64,000 nt of DNA from an uncultured Oscillospiraceae bacterium (GCA_934565415.1 CAKTHQ010000006.1:11478-75477); one strand, 5' to 3'; positions 17,408 to 26,263 are shown, numbered from the stretch's first letter. Notes: generated by a model from the letters alone, not told the origin. Program-made: numbers and translations.

Positions 17408-17458
17408 CAAAAAACCGTGCATCCATTGGGCCATTCCCTTTTGGATACACGGTTTTTG
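17408..17458 (-). terminator. Terminator of the ROK gene
   Basis: Interrupted stem AAAAACCGTG / CACGGTTTTT with an inner ATCCA/TGGAT pairing, directly behind the stop codon of the minus-strand ROK gene. Confidence 0.8.
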
Positions 17459-17466
17459 CTTGTTTT

Positions 17467-18579
17467 TTACACCGTAAAGAACTTGGAGAATACCACCTCC
17501 GCGGCGGACAGCACCCCTACGTTGGGATTCTGGGCCACAGGGGCAATGTGCAGATCGAACTTGCTCCGGAACAGAGCCTTGGTGCCGATCTCCCGCTTGA
17601 GCCGCTGAGCAAGCAGCTCATACCGGCAGCAGATATCTCCTGCCAGGTAGATGCTGTCCAGCGGGATCAGATTCAGCAAATTGACCAGGCCCGCAGACAG
17701 ATACAGAGCTTCCTGATCTAACAGCCTCCGGGCTTCCGGGTCTGTGTCGGCGTGGGCTACCAGCTCCGCCCAGCTGTGGAAGGGGGAGCCCTCCAGCAGT
17801 GCGGGAATGGAGGCATAGGTTTCCAGACAGCCCCGGTTTCCGCATACACATTGCCGTCCGTCGAAACGAATGGTCGTATGGCCCAGCTCTCCTGTAAAGT
17901 TGCCGAAGTTTCCCAGCAGCCGTCCGCCGGACATAATGGCCGCACCGATACCGATATCGATAAACAGCAGCATAAAGTTCCGGCTTTGGCCCAATTCCAG
18001 CTGGTGCAGGGCCATGGCGCAGACATCATGCTCCAAATAGGCGGGTTTCTGCAGCGCATCGGATAAGAGCTTACTGATTTCCACTCCGTGCCAGCGCTCA
18101 AAACGGGGCGGATTTAAGATCCGTCCACCGGCGCGGTCCAAAGGGCCGGGAGAGCTGATGCCGATTCCCAGTACCTTTTCCCGGTCCACGGTTTTCAGAA
18201 GGGCCTCCAGCTCGGCGATGATTGCTGAAACCATGTAGTCCTGGTCCGGAAGCGTTTTGCATTGCAGCAGATTTCCGGCCATATCACACAGGCCTACGGT
18301 GCAGCCCTTCCTGGCAAGATCTACGGCCAGGGCATAGTATCGATCGGCCCGCAGGGTCAAGGGGGTGGCACTGCGGCCCCGGCCAACGGATTGGGGCGCC
18401 AGCTCGGTAATGAATCCTGTATTCAAAAGCTCCTCTACGATCAAAGAGGACCCTGCCCGGGTCAGGCCGGTGGCTCTGGCCAGCTCGGCTCTGCTCATGG
18501 TCTGCCGCCGCAGGATCCGAAGAATCGCTTTTTGATTGTATTCCTTTGTATAGTCTGCGTTGCGTGGTTTTTGTGCCAT
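17467..18579 (-). CDS. ROK family transcriptional regulator (NagC/XylR type)
   Basis: 370-residue sugar-responsive repressor: N-terminal winged helix-turn-helix (about 15-65, ILRRQTMSRAELARATGLTRAGSSLIVEELL) followed by a ROK sugar-binding fold with DIGIGAAIMSGG and the zinc motif CVCGNRGCLE. ATG 18579 is preferred because the consensus promoter puts transcription start near 18606, leaving an upstream TTG almost leaderless. It lies next to the PfkB kinase and sugar isomerase genes and may govern them and the ABC importer; the inducer is unknown. Confidence 0.9.
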   Translation of the reverse strand: MAQKPRNADYTKEYNQKAILRILRRQTMSRAELARATGLTRAGSSLIVEELLNTGFITELAPQSVGRGRSATPLTLRADRYYALAVDLARKGCTVGLCDMAGNLLQCKTLPDQDYMVSAIIAELEALLKTVDREKVLGIGISSPGPLDRAGGRILNPPRFERWHGVEISKLLSDALQKPAYLEHDVCAMALHQLELGQSRNFMLLFIDIGIGAAIMSGGRLLGNFGNFTGELGHTTIRFDGRQCVCGNRGCLETYASIPALLEGSPFHSWAELVAHADTDPEARRLLDQEALYLSAGLVNLLNLIPLDSIYLAGDICCRYELLAQRLKREIGTKALFRSKFDLHIAPVAQNPNVGVLSAAEVVFSKFFTV

Positions 18580-18612
18580 CTTCCGTGAACCGCTTTCTTT
18601 CAAGATAGGCCT

Positions 18613-18641
18613 ATTATACGGGTTCCGATTTCTATTGTCAA
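18613..18641 (-). promoter_or_regulatory. Consensus promoter of the ROK gene
   Basis: Minus-strand TTGACA (18636-18641), 17-bp spacer, TATAAT (18613-18618); perfect match to the vegetative consensus. Confidence 0.88.
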
Positions 18642-18674
18642 TCTGCTGACGGGAGGAAGCTGCTTCGCAATGCG

Positions 18675-18706
18675 AAAAAAGAGGGGCGCCCGGCAGGACG
18701 CTCCCC
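18675..18706 (-). terminator. Terminator of the isomerase-kinase operon
   Basis: On the minus strand a GGGGAGCG/CGCCCC stem with one bulge (18699-18706 with 18683-18688) is followed by TCTTTTTT, just behind the PfkB stop. Confidence 0.82.
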
Positions 18707-18708
18707 GA

Positions 18709-19659
18709 TTATTGCATAGCCTTCAAAACGGCTTCCTTCTCCGGAATACTGGGGATCCCTCCCGGGTGTTCGGTGGAGAGGCTGGCCGCCGTAGCGGCAA
18801 ATGAACCGATATAGGCAAGATCCTCCGCCGTCAGGTCCGGGAGGGCTTTGCCCAGGTCCAGGAATCTTGCCATAGCGCTGCCGCCAAAAATATCTCCGGC
18901 ACCGGTGGTATCGATGGGATGGACCTTGGGACATTTGCCCAGGTAGGATGCGTTCTTTGTTTTTAAGAGACACCCTCCCGGCCCCAGGGTCACCATGGCC
19001 AGAGTAACCCCAAATTCGGCAAGCAGCTTGTCTGCCCCTTCCTCCGGGGAGCAGTCCCAGAGAAATTCTACCTCGTTATCGCTGATCTTTACCACATCTG
19101 CCTGCCGGAGGCTCCACAGGATCTGCTCCTTGGCGGCTTCCTCCGTTTTCCATAGGGGCAGCCGCAGGTTGGGGTCGCAGCTGATGAGCTTCCCTTGTTC
19201 CTTTGCGTAGGCCACTGCCTTTTGGGTGGTGGTACGGACAGGCTCATCCGTCAGGCTCAGGGTTCCAAAGTGGAAGACGCTGGCCTCGTCAATGAGGACC
19301 TTGTTGATCTCCTCCCAGCGCAGCTGGGTATCCGCTCCGGGCTTCCTGGCAAAGGAGAAGGAGCGGTCCCCGGATGCATCAAAGGTCACGAAGGCAAGGG
19401 TGGTAAAGACGCTGTCGTCCACCAGAATCCCCTTGGTTTCGATCCCGGCATCTTTCAGGGTAGACAACAGCAGACGGCCAAAAGCATCCTGCCCGACTTT
19501 GCCCAGAAATGCGGCCTTTTTCCCGTAAGCATTCAGGGCGGCCAGAAAGTTTCCGGGGGCGCCGCCGGGGTTGGCGGCCATGGTGGGGTAACCGGCCGCA
19601 TCGGTGGATTTTGCTGCAAAGTCGATCAGCAGCTCCCCAAGAGCAACAACATCGGTCAT
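18709..19659 (-). CDS. PfkB family carbohydrate kinase (fructokinase-like)
   Basis: 316-residue ribokinase-fold sugar kinase. The N-terminal PGGAPGNFLAAL and the C-terminal DTTGAGDIFGG (catalytic aspartate and anion hole) are intact. GELLIDF and the FxFxRKPGAD segment resemble bacterial fructokinases. AGGAGG lies 8 bases before the ATG. Cotranscribed 15 bp after the D-lyxose isomerase gene, whose product would be D-xylulose (from D-lyxose) or D-fructose (from D-mannose); phosphorylation of that ketose is the likely role. Confidence 0.88.
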   Translation of the reverse strand: MTDVVALGELLIDFAAKSTDAAGYPTMAANPGGAPGNFLAALNAYGKKAAFLGKVGQDAFGRLLLSTLKDAGIETKGILVDDSVFTTLAFVTFDASGDRSFSFARKPGADTQLRWEEINKVLIDEASVFHFGTLSLTDEPVRTTTQKAVAYAKEQGKLISCDPNLRLPLWKTEEAAKEQILWSLRQADVVKISDNEVEFLWDCSPEEGADKLLAEFGVTLAMVTLGPGGCLLKTKNASYLGKCPKVHPIDTTGAGDIFGGSAMARFLDLGKALPDLTAEDLAYIGSFAATAASLSTEHPGGIPSIPEKEAVLKAMQ

Positions 19660-19674
19660 GGGAAACGCCTCCTA

Positions 19675-20364
19675 TTAATCTTTCGCTGCCGGATACTCTG
19701 TGCAAAGCAGGCGGTAAGGGGGCTCATCCTCTTCAATGGCAGGGAAACGGCCCATAGGGGGATTGAACCGATTGTCAATGCTGTCGTCGTTGCACTGGCT
19801 GACTTCGCCCAGCAGCACGTTCCCGGTGCCGGGTTCCACTTCAAAATCGTGGTACAGGCCCTGAGTAACATAAATGCTTTCGCCGGGAGTCAGGCGAATC
19901 TGGGTCCCCGCGGGGACCGTATAGGCCCGGCCGTCGGTATGGACCGTTACATCGGAAACATAGTCGATTTCCTCGTCCGGGGTGGAATTGTATACCCGGA
20001 TCAGTACGTTTCCGCCGCCCCGGTTGATGATGTCCTCTGTCTTATACCAATGGAAATGGTTGGGGGAATACTGGCCCTCCTTTAAAAAGAGCAGCTTTTC
20101 GGCGTAGACCTTGGGATATTTTTCTTTCATGGTCTGGCTGCCGTTGCGGATGGTGATCAGGGAAAAGCCAATTTTATCAAAGTTTCCCTGGCCGTAGTCG
20201 GTGATGTCCCAGCCCAGGCAGCAGTCCCGGACCTCGTCGTATTCATGCCCCTTGTTTTCCCATTCCTCCGGGGTGAAATGGCAGAAGGGGGGCAGATAGC
20301 AGCAATATTTTTTGCACATGGCTTCCAGCTCACGAAGAGCTTTGTTAATTTCGGAACGCTTCAT
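19675..20364 (-). CDS. D-lyxose ketol-isomerase family protein
   Basis: Cupin-type sugar isomerase of 229 residues, the size of characterised D-lyxose isomerases (lyxose to xylulose; many also convert mannose to fructose). Metal ligands are visible in NHFHWYKTEDIINRGGGN (His-x-His and Glu) and GLYHDF (His). First gene of a two-gene operon with the PfkB kinase, facing away from the ABC importer operon but on the same strand. Confidence 0.88.
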   Translation of the reverse strand: MKRSEINKALRELEAMCKKYCCYLPPFCHFTPEEWENKGHEYDEVRDCCLGWDITDYGQGNFDKIGFSLITIRNGSQTMKEKYPKVYAEKLLFLKEGQYSPNHFHWYKTEDIINRGGGNVLIRVYNSTPDEEIDYVSDVTVHTDGRAYTVPAGTQIRLTPGESIYVTQGLYHDFEVEPGTGNVLLGEVSQCNDDSIDNRFNPPMGRFPAIEEDEPPYRLLCTEYPAAKD

Positions 20365-20429
20365 AGATGATTCTCCTTTGCCTAAATCGGGCTTAGCAAA
20401 GGGCAGCCGCCCTTTTGCCTTTTATAGGT

Positions 20430-20458
20430 ATTATAGCACAGTTTGCTCCCTTTGGCAA
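20430..20458 (-). promoter_or_regulatory. Promoter of the isomerase-kinase operon
   Basis: Minus-strand TTGCCA (20453-20458), 17 bp, TATAAT (20430-20435). The -35 box lies on the edge of the upstream operon's terminator. A GC-rich hairpin (20396-20418) follows in the leader. Confidence 0.75.
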
Positions 20459-20483
20459 AAGCGCCGGTGTACCGGCGCTTTTG
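20456..20483 (-). terminator. Terminator of the sugar ABC operon
   Basis: Perfect 13-bp inverted repeat (20456-20468 with 20471-20483) with a minimal loop and TTTTG tail, 15 bases after the binding-protein stop. Confidence 0.88.
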
Positions 20484-20497
20484 TGATTGGAAAATAC

Positions 20498-22276
20498 TTA
20501 CTTGGTCAGGACGGAGACACCGGTATCGGTAACGGCGCCGCCCAGATTTTCACCGTTCAGGGCAGCAACGGCAGCCTTTACGCCTTCCGCACCCATCACA
20601 TCGGGGTTCTGAGCCATGGTAGCCAGAATGTAGCCATCCGCAATCAGCCCCATGATGGCATCGGACTTATCGAAGCCCACGCAGACCACATCAGAGCCGG
20701 CGGCCTTGACAGCATTGCCTGCACCGTTGGTAGAGCCTTCGTTGCAGCCGAAGATACCAACAACGCCCTGGGTGATGTAGTTCTCGGCAATGCCCTGGGA
20801 CTTGGCGGCGTCGCCTTCGCCGTACTGGGTCTCCAGCAGCTCGAAGCCGGTGCCCTCAAAGGCGGAGCGGAAGCCGGTTTCCCGGGCCACGCAGGAAGCG
20901 GTAGCGGCATTGACATTGACGATACCGATCTTGCCGGAGGTGACGCCCTTGTCGGTCAGGGCCTTCAGCATGGTCTCACCGGCGGTTTTACCGGCGGCGG
21001 TGTTGTCGGTGGAGAAGGTGGCCTCGGCGGGAACGTTGGCGGGGGAGTCTACATAGACGATCTTTACACCGGCGGCTTCCGCTTCCTTCAGCGCAGAGGA
21101 GATGGCGTCGGGACCGTTGGCGGCGACAATGATTGCCTGGCAGCCGGCGGCTACGGCGTTGTTGACCTGCTCAATCTGCTGGGCGTCGTCCTTGGTATTG
21201 GGAGCCATGAAGACCAGCTCCACACCCAGCTCCTTGGCGGTCTTTTCAGCGCCCTCTTTCAGGGTAATCCAGTGCTGATCGATGGAGTCCATGGTGATCA
21301 GGGCAATTTTATAACTGCCATTGGCGGTCACTTCGGAGGGAGCGGCAGCGGCGGCGGAGGCCTTCAGAACGGAAACGCCGGTATCGGTGACGGCACCGCC
21401 CAGATTTTCGCCCTTCAACGCGGCAACGGCTGCCTTTACGCCCTCGTAGCCCATCACATCGGGGTTCTGGGCCATGGTGGCCAGAATGTAGCCATCCGCA
21501 ATCAGCCCCATGATGGCATCGGACTTATCGAAGCCCACGCAGACCACATCAGAGCCGGCGGCCTTGACAGCATTGCCTGCACCGTTGGTAGAGCCTTCGT
21601 TGCAGCCGAAGATACCAACAACGCCCTGGGTGATGTAGTTCTCGGCAATGCCCTGGGACTTGGCGGCGTCGCCTTCGCCGTACTGGGTCTCCAGCAGCTC
21701 GAAGCCGGTGCCCTCAAAGGCAGAGCGGAAGCCGGTTTCCCGGGCAACGCAGGAGGCGGTAGCGGCGTTGACATTAACGATGCCGATCTTGCCGGAGGTG
21801 ACACCCTTGGCGGTCAGCGCATCCAGCATGGTTTCACCGGCGGTTTTACCGGCGGCGGTGTTGTCGGTGGAGAAGGTGGCCTCGGCGGGGACATTGGCGG
21901 GAGAGTCTACATAGATGATCTTCACACCGGCATCGGAGGCTTCCTTCAATGCGGAGGAAATGGCGTCCGGGCCGTTGGCGGCGACGATGATCGCCTGGTT
22001 GCCTGCGGAGACGGCGTTATTGACCTGCTCAATCTGCAGTGCGTCGTCCTTGGTGTTGGGGGCCATAAAGGTCAGGTCTACGCCCAATTCCTTGGCGGCC
22101 TTTTCGGCACCCTCCTTCAGGGTGATCCAGTGCTGGTCGATGGAGTCCATGGTGATCAGCGCGATTTTGTAGGTTTCGCCGGAGTTTGCCGCAGGGCTCT
22201 GGGAGCCGCTGGAGCAGCCTGCCATCAGGCTAAAGATCATAGCCAAGCACAGCAGAATGGATAATGCCTTTTTCAT
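20498..22276 (-). CDS. Sugar ABC substrate-binding lipoprotein with two tandem binding domains
   Basis: 592-residue binding protein of the Rbs type (Peripla_BP_4), about twice the usual 300. A lipoprotein signal ends in LMAGC with Cys21. Two copies of the complete ligand-binding domain follow, the first starting at about residue 36 (YKIALITMDSIDQHW) and the second 286 residues later at about 322, joined by an Ala-rich linker (ASAAAAAPSEV). I count about 13 substitutions between copies over roughly 275 residues, and a central block is identical in DNA. The frame is intact. The first gene downstream of the permease in an ATPase-permease-binding protein operon; ligand probably a pentose or hexose. 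Confidence 0.92.
   Translation of the reverse strand: MKKALSILLCLAMIFSLMAGCSSGSQSPAANSGETYKIALITMDSIDQHWITLKEGAEKAAKELGVDLTFMAPNTKDDALQIEQVNNAVSAGNQAIIVAANGPDAISSALKEASDAGVKIIYVDSPANVPAEATFSTDNTAAGKTAGETMLDALTAKGVTSGKIGIVNVNAATASCVARETGFRSAFEGTGFELLETQYGEGDAAKSQGIAENYITQGVVGIFGCNEGSTNGAGNAVKAAGSDVVCVGFDKSDAIMGLIADGYILATMAQNPDVMGYEGVKAAVAALKGENLGGAVTDTGVSVLKASAAAAAPSEVTANGSYKIALITMDSIDQHWITLKEGAEKTAKELGVELVFMAPNTKDDAQQIEQVNNAVAAGCQAIIVAANGPDAISSALKEAEAAGVKIVYVDSPANVPAEATFSTDNTAAGKTAGETMLKALTDKGVTSGKIGIVNVNAATASCVARETGFRSAFEGTGFELLETQYGEGDAAKSQGIAENYITQGVVGIFGCNEGSTNGAGNAVKAAGSDVVCVGFDKSDAIMGLIADGYILATMAQNPDVMGAEGVKAAVAALNGENLGGAVTDTGVSVLTK
20510..22171 (-). repeat. In-frame 858-bp tandem duplication in the binding-protein gene
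   Basis: The two domain copies are offset by exactly 858 bp (tyrosine codons of the YKIAL start at 21311-21313 and 22169-22171). Identity is near complete from about 20625 to 20860 against 21483 to 21718 and lower at the domain edges, which suggests either recent duplication with later change at the edges or gene conversion of the middle. Confidence 0.9.
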
Positions 22277-22326
22277 AGTAGTTCCTCCTAGTTTTTATTA
22301 CGCGGGGATCCCGCGAAAATTACAAT

Positions 22327-23334
22327 TTATTTCTTTGCCTTTTTGGTGCCTTGGCGGAAGACTACATCCACCAGAACGGCACCGGCCACGATGACGCCGA
22401 TGACGATCCGCTGAATGCCGACGGGGGCGCCGATGATGCCCAGGCCATTTTCCAGAGTCTGCCACACGCCGGCACCGGCGAAGGCGCCCAGCAGCAGGCC
22501 GCTGCCGCCCAGGGGAGAGATGCCGCCGATAACACCTGCGGCAACACCGTACATTTCGTAGCAGTTGCCGGCCTCCATGTTGCCCATGCCCGCCTGACCG
22601 GCCAGGATCAGGCCAACGACGGCGGAACAGAAGGCACTGATGAGATAGGCCTTGGTGGTGGTGGTAAATACGTTGACGCCGGAGAGCTTGGCGGCATCCA
22701 CATTGGAGCCGATGGCATAAATATGGCGGCCGGTGCGGGTCTTGCTCATGATAAAGAACACGGCCAGGAAAATGACGAAGGCGATCCAGAAGGCGTTATA
22801 AATGCCCAGGAATTTTCCGTAGTAGAAGAAGTTCTGGAAGGCATCTCCGGCCTCCTTGCCCAGTCCGGAGACGATGGCATCGGTATTGCGGTTGCCGTTG
22901 GCCATGTAGGCAATGCCTCTGGCGCAGAACATAGTGCCCAGGGTGGCAATGAAGGGAGGCAGCTTGAATTTGCCGACCAGAACGCCGTTGACCACGCCCA
23001 CGGCCAGGCAGCAGATAATGGCGGCCAGAATGGCGATGATAGCGGCCACGCCCTTGCTCATCATGGTGGCGGAGATCATGGCGGACATGGCCACCACGGA
23101 GCCAATGGAAAGATCGATGTTGCCGGTGATCAGGATCACGCCCTGCCCCACGCCTACCAGCAGGTATTTTGCCATGGACCGCAGCAGGTTCAGCATATTG
23201 TTGGTGGCAAAGATGTTGGGCTCGATCAGACCGAAGACCACATACAGGATGATCCAGCCTGCGAAGCCAACCAGCGCGGCGCCCATGCCGCGGATGGAAG
23301 TGATTTTCCGTTTGTTATCATTCAGGGTGCTCAT
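22327..23334 (-). CDS. Sugar ABC transporter permease (RbsC family)
   Basis: 335-residue BPD_transp_2 type permease with eight to ten hydrophobic segments. Recognisable family stretches are GNIDLSIGSVVAMSAMI, PPFIATLGTMFCARGIAY and the coupling-helix-like AIGSNVDAAKLSGVNV. It would form the membrane channel with the RbsA-like ATPase encoded 15 bp upstream and take ligand from the duplicated binding protein. Confidence 0.94.
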   Translation of the reverse strand: MSTLNDNKRKITSIRGMGAALVGFAGWIILYVVFGLIEPNIFATNNMLNLLRSMAKYLLVGVGQGVILITGNIDLSIGSVVAMSAMISATMMSKGVAAIIAILAAIICCLAVGVVNGVLVGKFKLPPFIATLGTMFCARGIAYMANGNRNTDAIVSGLGKEAGDAFQNFFYYGKFLGIYNAFWIAFVIFLAVFFIMSKTRTGRHIYAIGSNVDAAKLSGVNVFTTTTKAYLISAFCSAVVGLILAGQAGMGNMEAGNCYEMYGVAAGVIGGISPLGGSGLLLGAFAGAGVWQTLENGLGIIGAPVGIQRIVIGVIVAGAVLVDVVFRQGTKKAKK

Positions 23335-23349
23335 TGTTTCTGCTCCTCC

Positions 23350-24864
23350 TTAGTTGGCCTTTTCCGCAAACTTGTTTTCAAATCTGGTTGCCAGGGTCAG
23401 AATTTCCGCCTGAGTGGTTTCCCGGGCCATGACCTCGCCGGTAATGCGCCCGTCGCACATGACCAAGATTCTGTCCGCAATGCCCATGACTTCCGGCATT
23501 TCGGAGGAGACGAACATAACGGCGATGCCCTGCTGCTTCAGCTGATTCATCAGGTTGTAGATCTCTACCTTAGCCGCTACATCGATACCGCGGGTGGGTT
23601 CGTCAAAGATGACCACCCGGGAATCCCGTGCAAGCCACTTGCCTACGACCACCTTCTGCTGGTTGCCGCCGGACAGGCCGCCGGCATCGATCTCCACATT
23701 GGGTGTTTTGATTTTGAGCTCCTGCACGGCCTTCCGGCACATGGCATCCTCTTTCTTCCGGTTGACCACCCCAAGCCCGTTGCACAAAAGATCCAGGTTA
23801 GGAAGGGCAATGTTTTCCCGGATGGGGAGCTTGGTGCACAGACCGTCTTTCTTTCGGTCCTCCGGTGCCAGGACAATACCTGCCTTAATGGCATCGGCAG
23901 GACAGCAGATGGAAACCGGCTTGCCATCCAGAAGGACCTCGCCGCTTTCCTTGGGGTCTACTCCGAAAATGGCCCGGGTGGTTTCCGTCCGGCCGGCACC
24001 CATGAGCCCGGCAAAGCCTACGATTTCACCGGCGTACAGCTCAAAATTGATGTCGCGGACCATTCGTCCGGCGTTGAGGCCCCGTACCTCAAAAACCTTC
24101 TCGCCCCGGTTGCATTGAACTCGGGGAAACTGCTCCTTGATCTCCCGGCCTACCATGCCTGTGATGATCTCGTCCATGGTGGTGTCCTTGAAGTTCATGG
24201 AGGTGATGTACTGGCCGTCCCGCATGATGGTGACCCGGTCTACAATGTGCTGCAGCTCCTCCAACCGATGGGAGATATACACAATGCCGCAGCCGCTGGC
24301 CTTGAGCTGGCGGATGATTCGGAACAGTTCGTCGATTTCTTTGGCGGTCAGTGCGGAGGTGGGCTCGTCCATGATGAGTACCTTGGCGTTGATGGAAAGG
24401 GCCTTGGCGATTTCTACCATTTGCTGCTTGGAAACCGGCAGATTACCGACGATCTCATCCGGAGAAATGTTGATCCGCAGATCGTCCAAGATCCGTTTGG
24501 CCTCCGCCTCCATGGCACGGTGGTCTACGAAAAGCCCCCTCATCTTCTCTCTGCCCAGGAACATATTTTCTGCCACGCTCAGGTGGGGGCACATATTCAG
24601 CTCCTGGTGGATGATTGCCACACCCAGCTGCTGGGCCTGCTTGGGACTCAGGTCATCGTAGCTTTTCCCGAAGATCTCTACAGTGCCGCTGTCTCTGGTG
24701 TACACACCACTGAGGATCTTCATCAGCGTGGATTTGCCTGCGCCGTTCTCTCCAAGCAGGGCCATAACCTCCCCGGAACGCAGCTCAAAGTGGACATTGT
24801 CCAGCGCTTTTACCCCCGGAAAGCTTTTGCAGATCCCCTGCATGGAAACAATGGTTTCGTTCAT
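23350..24864 (-). CDS. Sugar ABC transporter ATP-binding protein (RbsA/MglA family)
   Basis: 504-residue double ATPase. Domain 1 has Walker A GENGAGKST at 38-46 and a diverged signature (LPVSKQQMVEIAKAL). Domain 2 keeps LSGGNQQKVVVGKW but has the usual degenerate Walker A GLMGAGRTE. ATG 24864 follows GGGAG at 7 bases; a longer frame to 24921 lacks a site. First gene of the importer operon. Confidence 0.94.
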   Translation of the reverse strand: MNETIVSMQGICKSFPGVKALDNVHFELRSGEVMALLGENGAGKSTLMKILSGVYTRDSGTVEIFGKSYDDLSPKQAQQLGVAIIHQELNMCPHLSVAENMFLGREKMRGLFVDHRAMEAEAKRILDDLRINISPDEIVGNLPVSKQQMVEIAKALSINAKVLIMDEPTSALTAKEIDELFRIIRQLKASGCGIVYISHRLEELQHIVDRVTIMRDGQYITSMNFKDTTMDEIITGMVGREIKEQFPRVQCNRGEKVFEVRGLNAGRMVRDINFELYAGEIVGFAGLMGAGRTETTRAIFGVDPKESGEVLLDGKPVSICCPADAIKAGIVLAPEDRKKDGLCTKLPIRENIALPNLDLLCNGLGVVNRKKEDAMCRKAVQELKIKTPNVEIDAGGLSGGNQQKVVVGKWLARDSRVVIFDEPTRGIDVAAKVEIYNLMNQLKQQGIAVMFVSSEMPEVMGIADRILVMCDGRITGEVMARETTQAEILTLATRFENKFAEKAN

Positions 24865-24941
24865 TTGCTCACTCCCTTTGCCTTCCCCGAGAAAATAGAT
24901 ATGTGATAATGCACAGTTCATGTTTGATTTTGCTTGGCCTT

Positions 24942-24970
24942 ACAGTATCATTCATCCATCATTTTGTCAA
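24942..24970 (-). promoter_or_regulatory. Candidate promoter of the sugar ABC operon
   Basis: Minus-strand TTGACA (24965-24970), 17 bp, TACTGT (24942-24947). Perfect -35, weak -10, as often seen in activated or catabolite-controlled promoters. Confidence 0.5.
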
Positions 24971-25085
24971 GCCACTTTACAATAAAAATCAGCATTTTCA
25001 GGCATCTGAGCTGTTTTTCTTGCAATATACACAATTCTGAACATTATTTTTAGTGCATGATAACAATGCGCCGAAAAAATTGCGC

Positions 25086-25114
25086 TTGATTTTGCCGAAT
25101 GCCGGGTATAAGAT
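25086..25114 (+). promoter_or_regulatory. Promoter of the mutarotase gene
   Basis: TTGATT (25086-25091), 17 bp, TAAGAT (25109-25114), 40 bases before the ATG. It runs divergently from the ABC operon. Confidence 0.65.
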
Positions 25115-25153
25115 AGATCCGCAGTAAAATCAACGCACGGAAGGAGAATCGGA

Positions 25154-26023
25154 ATGAACATCACCATTCGCAACGAGACGCTGACGGCCCGGATCGATCC
25201 CTTGGGAGCACAGCTCATGTGTCTTCGGGGAGAGGACAATACCCAATACCTCTGGCAGGGGGACCCCAAGTACTGGCCGGACTGCAGTCTTACCATTTTC
25301 CCTTATGTTGCCAGACTGACAAAAGGGTGCTATCGCTACAGGGGCAGGCTCTACCATATGCCCATCCACGGCTTCGGTCCCACATCGGAATTTACCGTTT
25401 CCGAGCATACGGACACCTGCCTGACGCTTAGCCTGGAGAGCACCCCAGCGACTCGGGAAATGTACCCATTTGACTTCCGCTTTTCCGTTACCTACCGCCT
25501 GGAGGGCACAACGCTGCAGGTGACCTACCGCGTGGAAAATCGGGATGAAAAGACCATGTATTTCGGCTTGGGCGGGCATCCGGGCATCAATGTCCCCCTG
25601 GAGCCCGGACTTTTCTTTGAAGATTATCTGCTGGAATTTCCGGACTGTCGGCCCAAACGGGTAGAGTTTACCCCGGAATGTTTTATCACCGGGCGGGAGT
25701 TGCAATATCCCTTAAACGGGAACCGGCTTCCCCTGTCTCATGACCTGTTTGACCAGGATGCCATTGTCCTGAAAGGGGTCCCCGGACAGGTCACCCTCCG
25801 CAGCGAGAAGGGCAGAAAGGGAGTCAGTCTGATCGCGCCGGACTTCCCCATATTGGGCCTTTGGCACACGCCGGGTACCGATGCGCCCTATATTTGTCTG
25901 GAACCCTGGAGCAGCCTGCCATCTCACCAGGACATGATCGAAGACCTGGAGCAGCAGGCTGACCTGATCTCCCTGCCGCCGAAAGAGGTATATAAAACAA
26001 CTTGGAGTCTGAAAACCTTTTGA
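25154..26023 (+). CDS. Aldose 1-epimerase family protein
   Basis: 289-residue galactose-mutarotase-fold enzyme that interconverts alpha and beta anomers of a sugar. Signs are the N-terminal GAQLMCLRG, the FPYVARL strand, GLGGHPGINVPL with the conserved histidine, and the catalytic-glutamate region CLEPWSSLP. It is of the LacX-like subgroup. GGAG site 10 bases before the ATG. Divergent from the sugar ABC operon, so probably it serves the same imported sugar. Confidence 0.88.
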   Translation: MNITIRNETLTARIDPLGAQLMCLRGEDNTQYLWQGDPKYWPDCSLTIFPYVARLTKGCYRYRGRLYHMPIHGFGPTSEFTVSEHTDTCLTLSLESTPATREMYPFDFRFSVTYRLEGTTLQVTYRVENRDEKTMYFGLGGHPGINVPLEPGLFFEDYLLEFPDCRPKRVEFTPECFITGRELQYPLNGNRLPLSHDLFDQDAIVLKGVPGQVTLRSEKGRKGVSLIAPDFPILGLWHTPGTDAPYICLEPWSSLPSHQDMIEDLEQQADLISLPPKEVYKTTWSLKTF

Positions 26024-26175
26024 ACAGGGCGCCTGACAACCTATTTTCGTCAAAACAGGATGTATGTTCTGTACACAAAGACATTCCCTGCGTAGATGCC
26101 GTTTCCGGATCTCCCGCCGTCCTGGCGCCTCTCACCCTGCGAAGATTTCCCTATATCCGTATATTTCACGGCAGA

Positions 26176-26203
26176 AAGGCACTTGCCGAAAAGCAAGTGC
26201 CTT
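26176..26203 (+). terminator. Hairpin 150 bp after the mutarotase gene
   Basis: Perfect 11-bp stem (26176-26186 with 26193-26203), loop CGAAAA, without a T-run. A sister hairpin with the same core lies at 26428-26461. It may end the mutarotase transcript or be part of the repeat array. Confidence 0.5.
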
Positions 26204-26230
26204 AGTATGAACAGCAGCATAATGAAAATA

Positions 26231-26263
26231 CAAATTCCGTCCAGCCGGAATTTGAGGCTGCTC
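26231..26263. repeat. 33-bp hairpin repeat, copy 1
   Basis: Identical over 33 bases to 26499-26531. Contains a 9-bp inverted repeat (26231-26239 with 26246-26254, CAAATTCCG arms). Confidence 0.85.

Noticed and set aside
20312..22264. Long 650-codon open frame on the plus strand opposite the tandem binding-protein gene
   Set aside because: It is the antisense of a GC-biased, duplicated gene; Gly/His-rich repetitive translation, no ribosome site and no family signs. The minus-strand frame has signal peptide and domain structure.
22351..24906. 851-codon plus-strand open frame opposite the permease and ATPase genes
   Set aside because: Shadow of two clear ABC transporter genes; His/Gly/Asp-rich translation without domain features.
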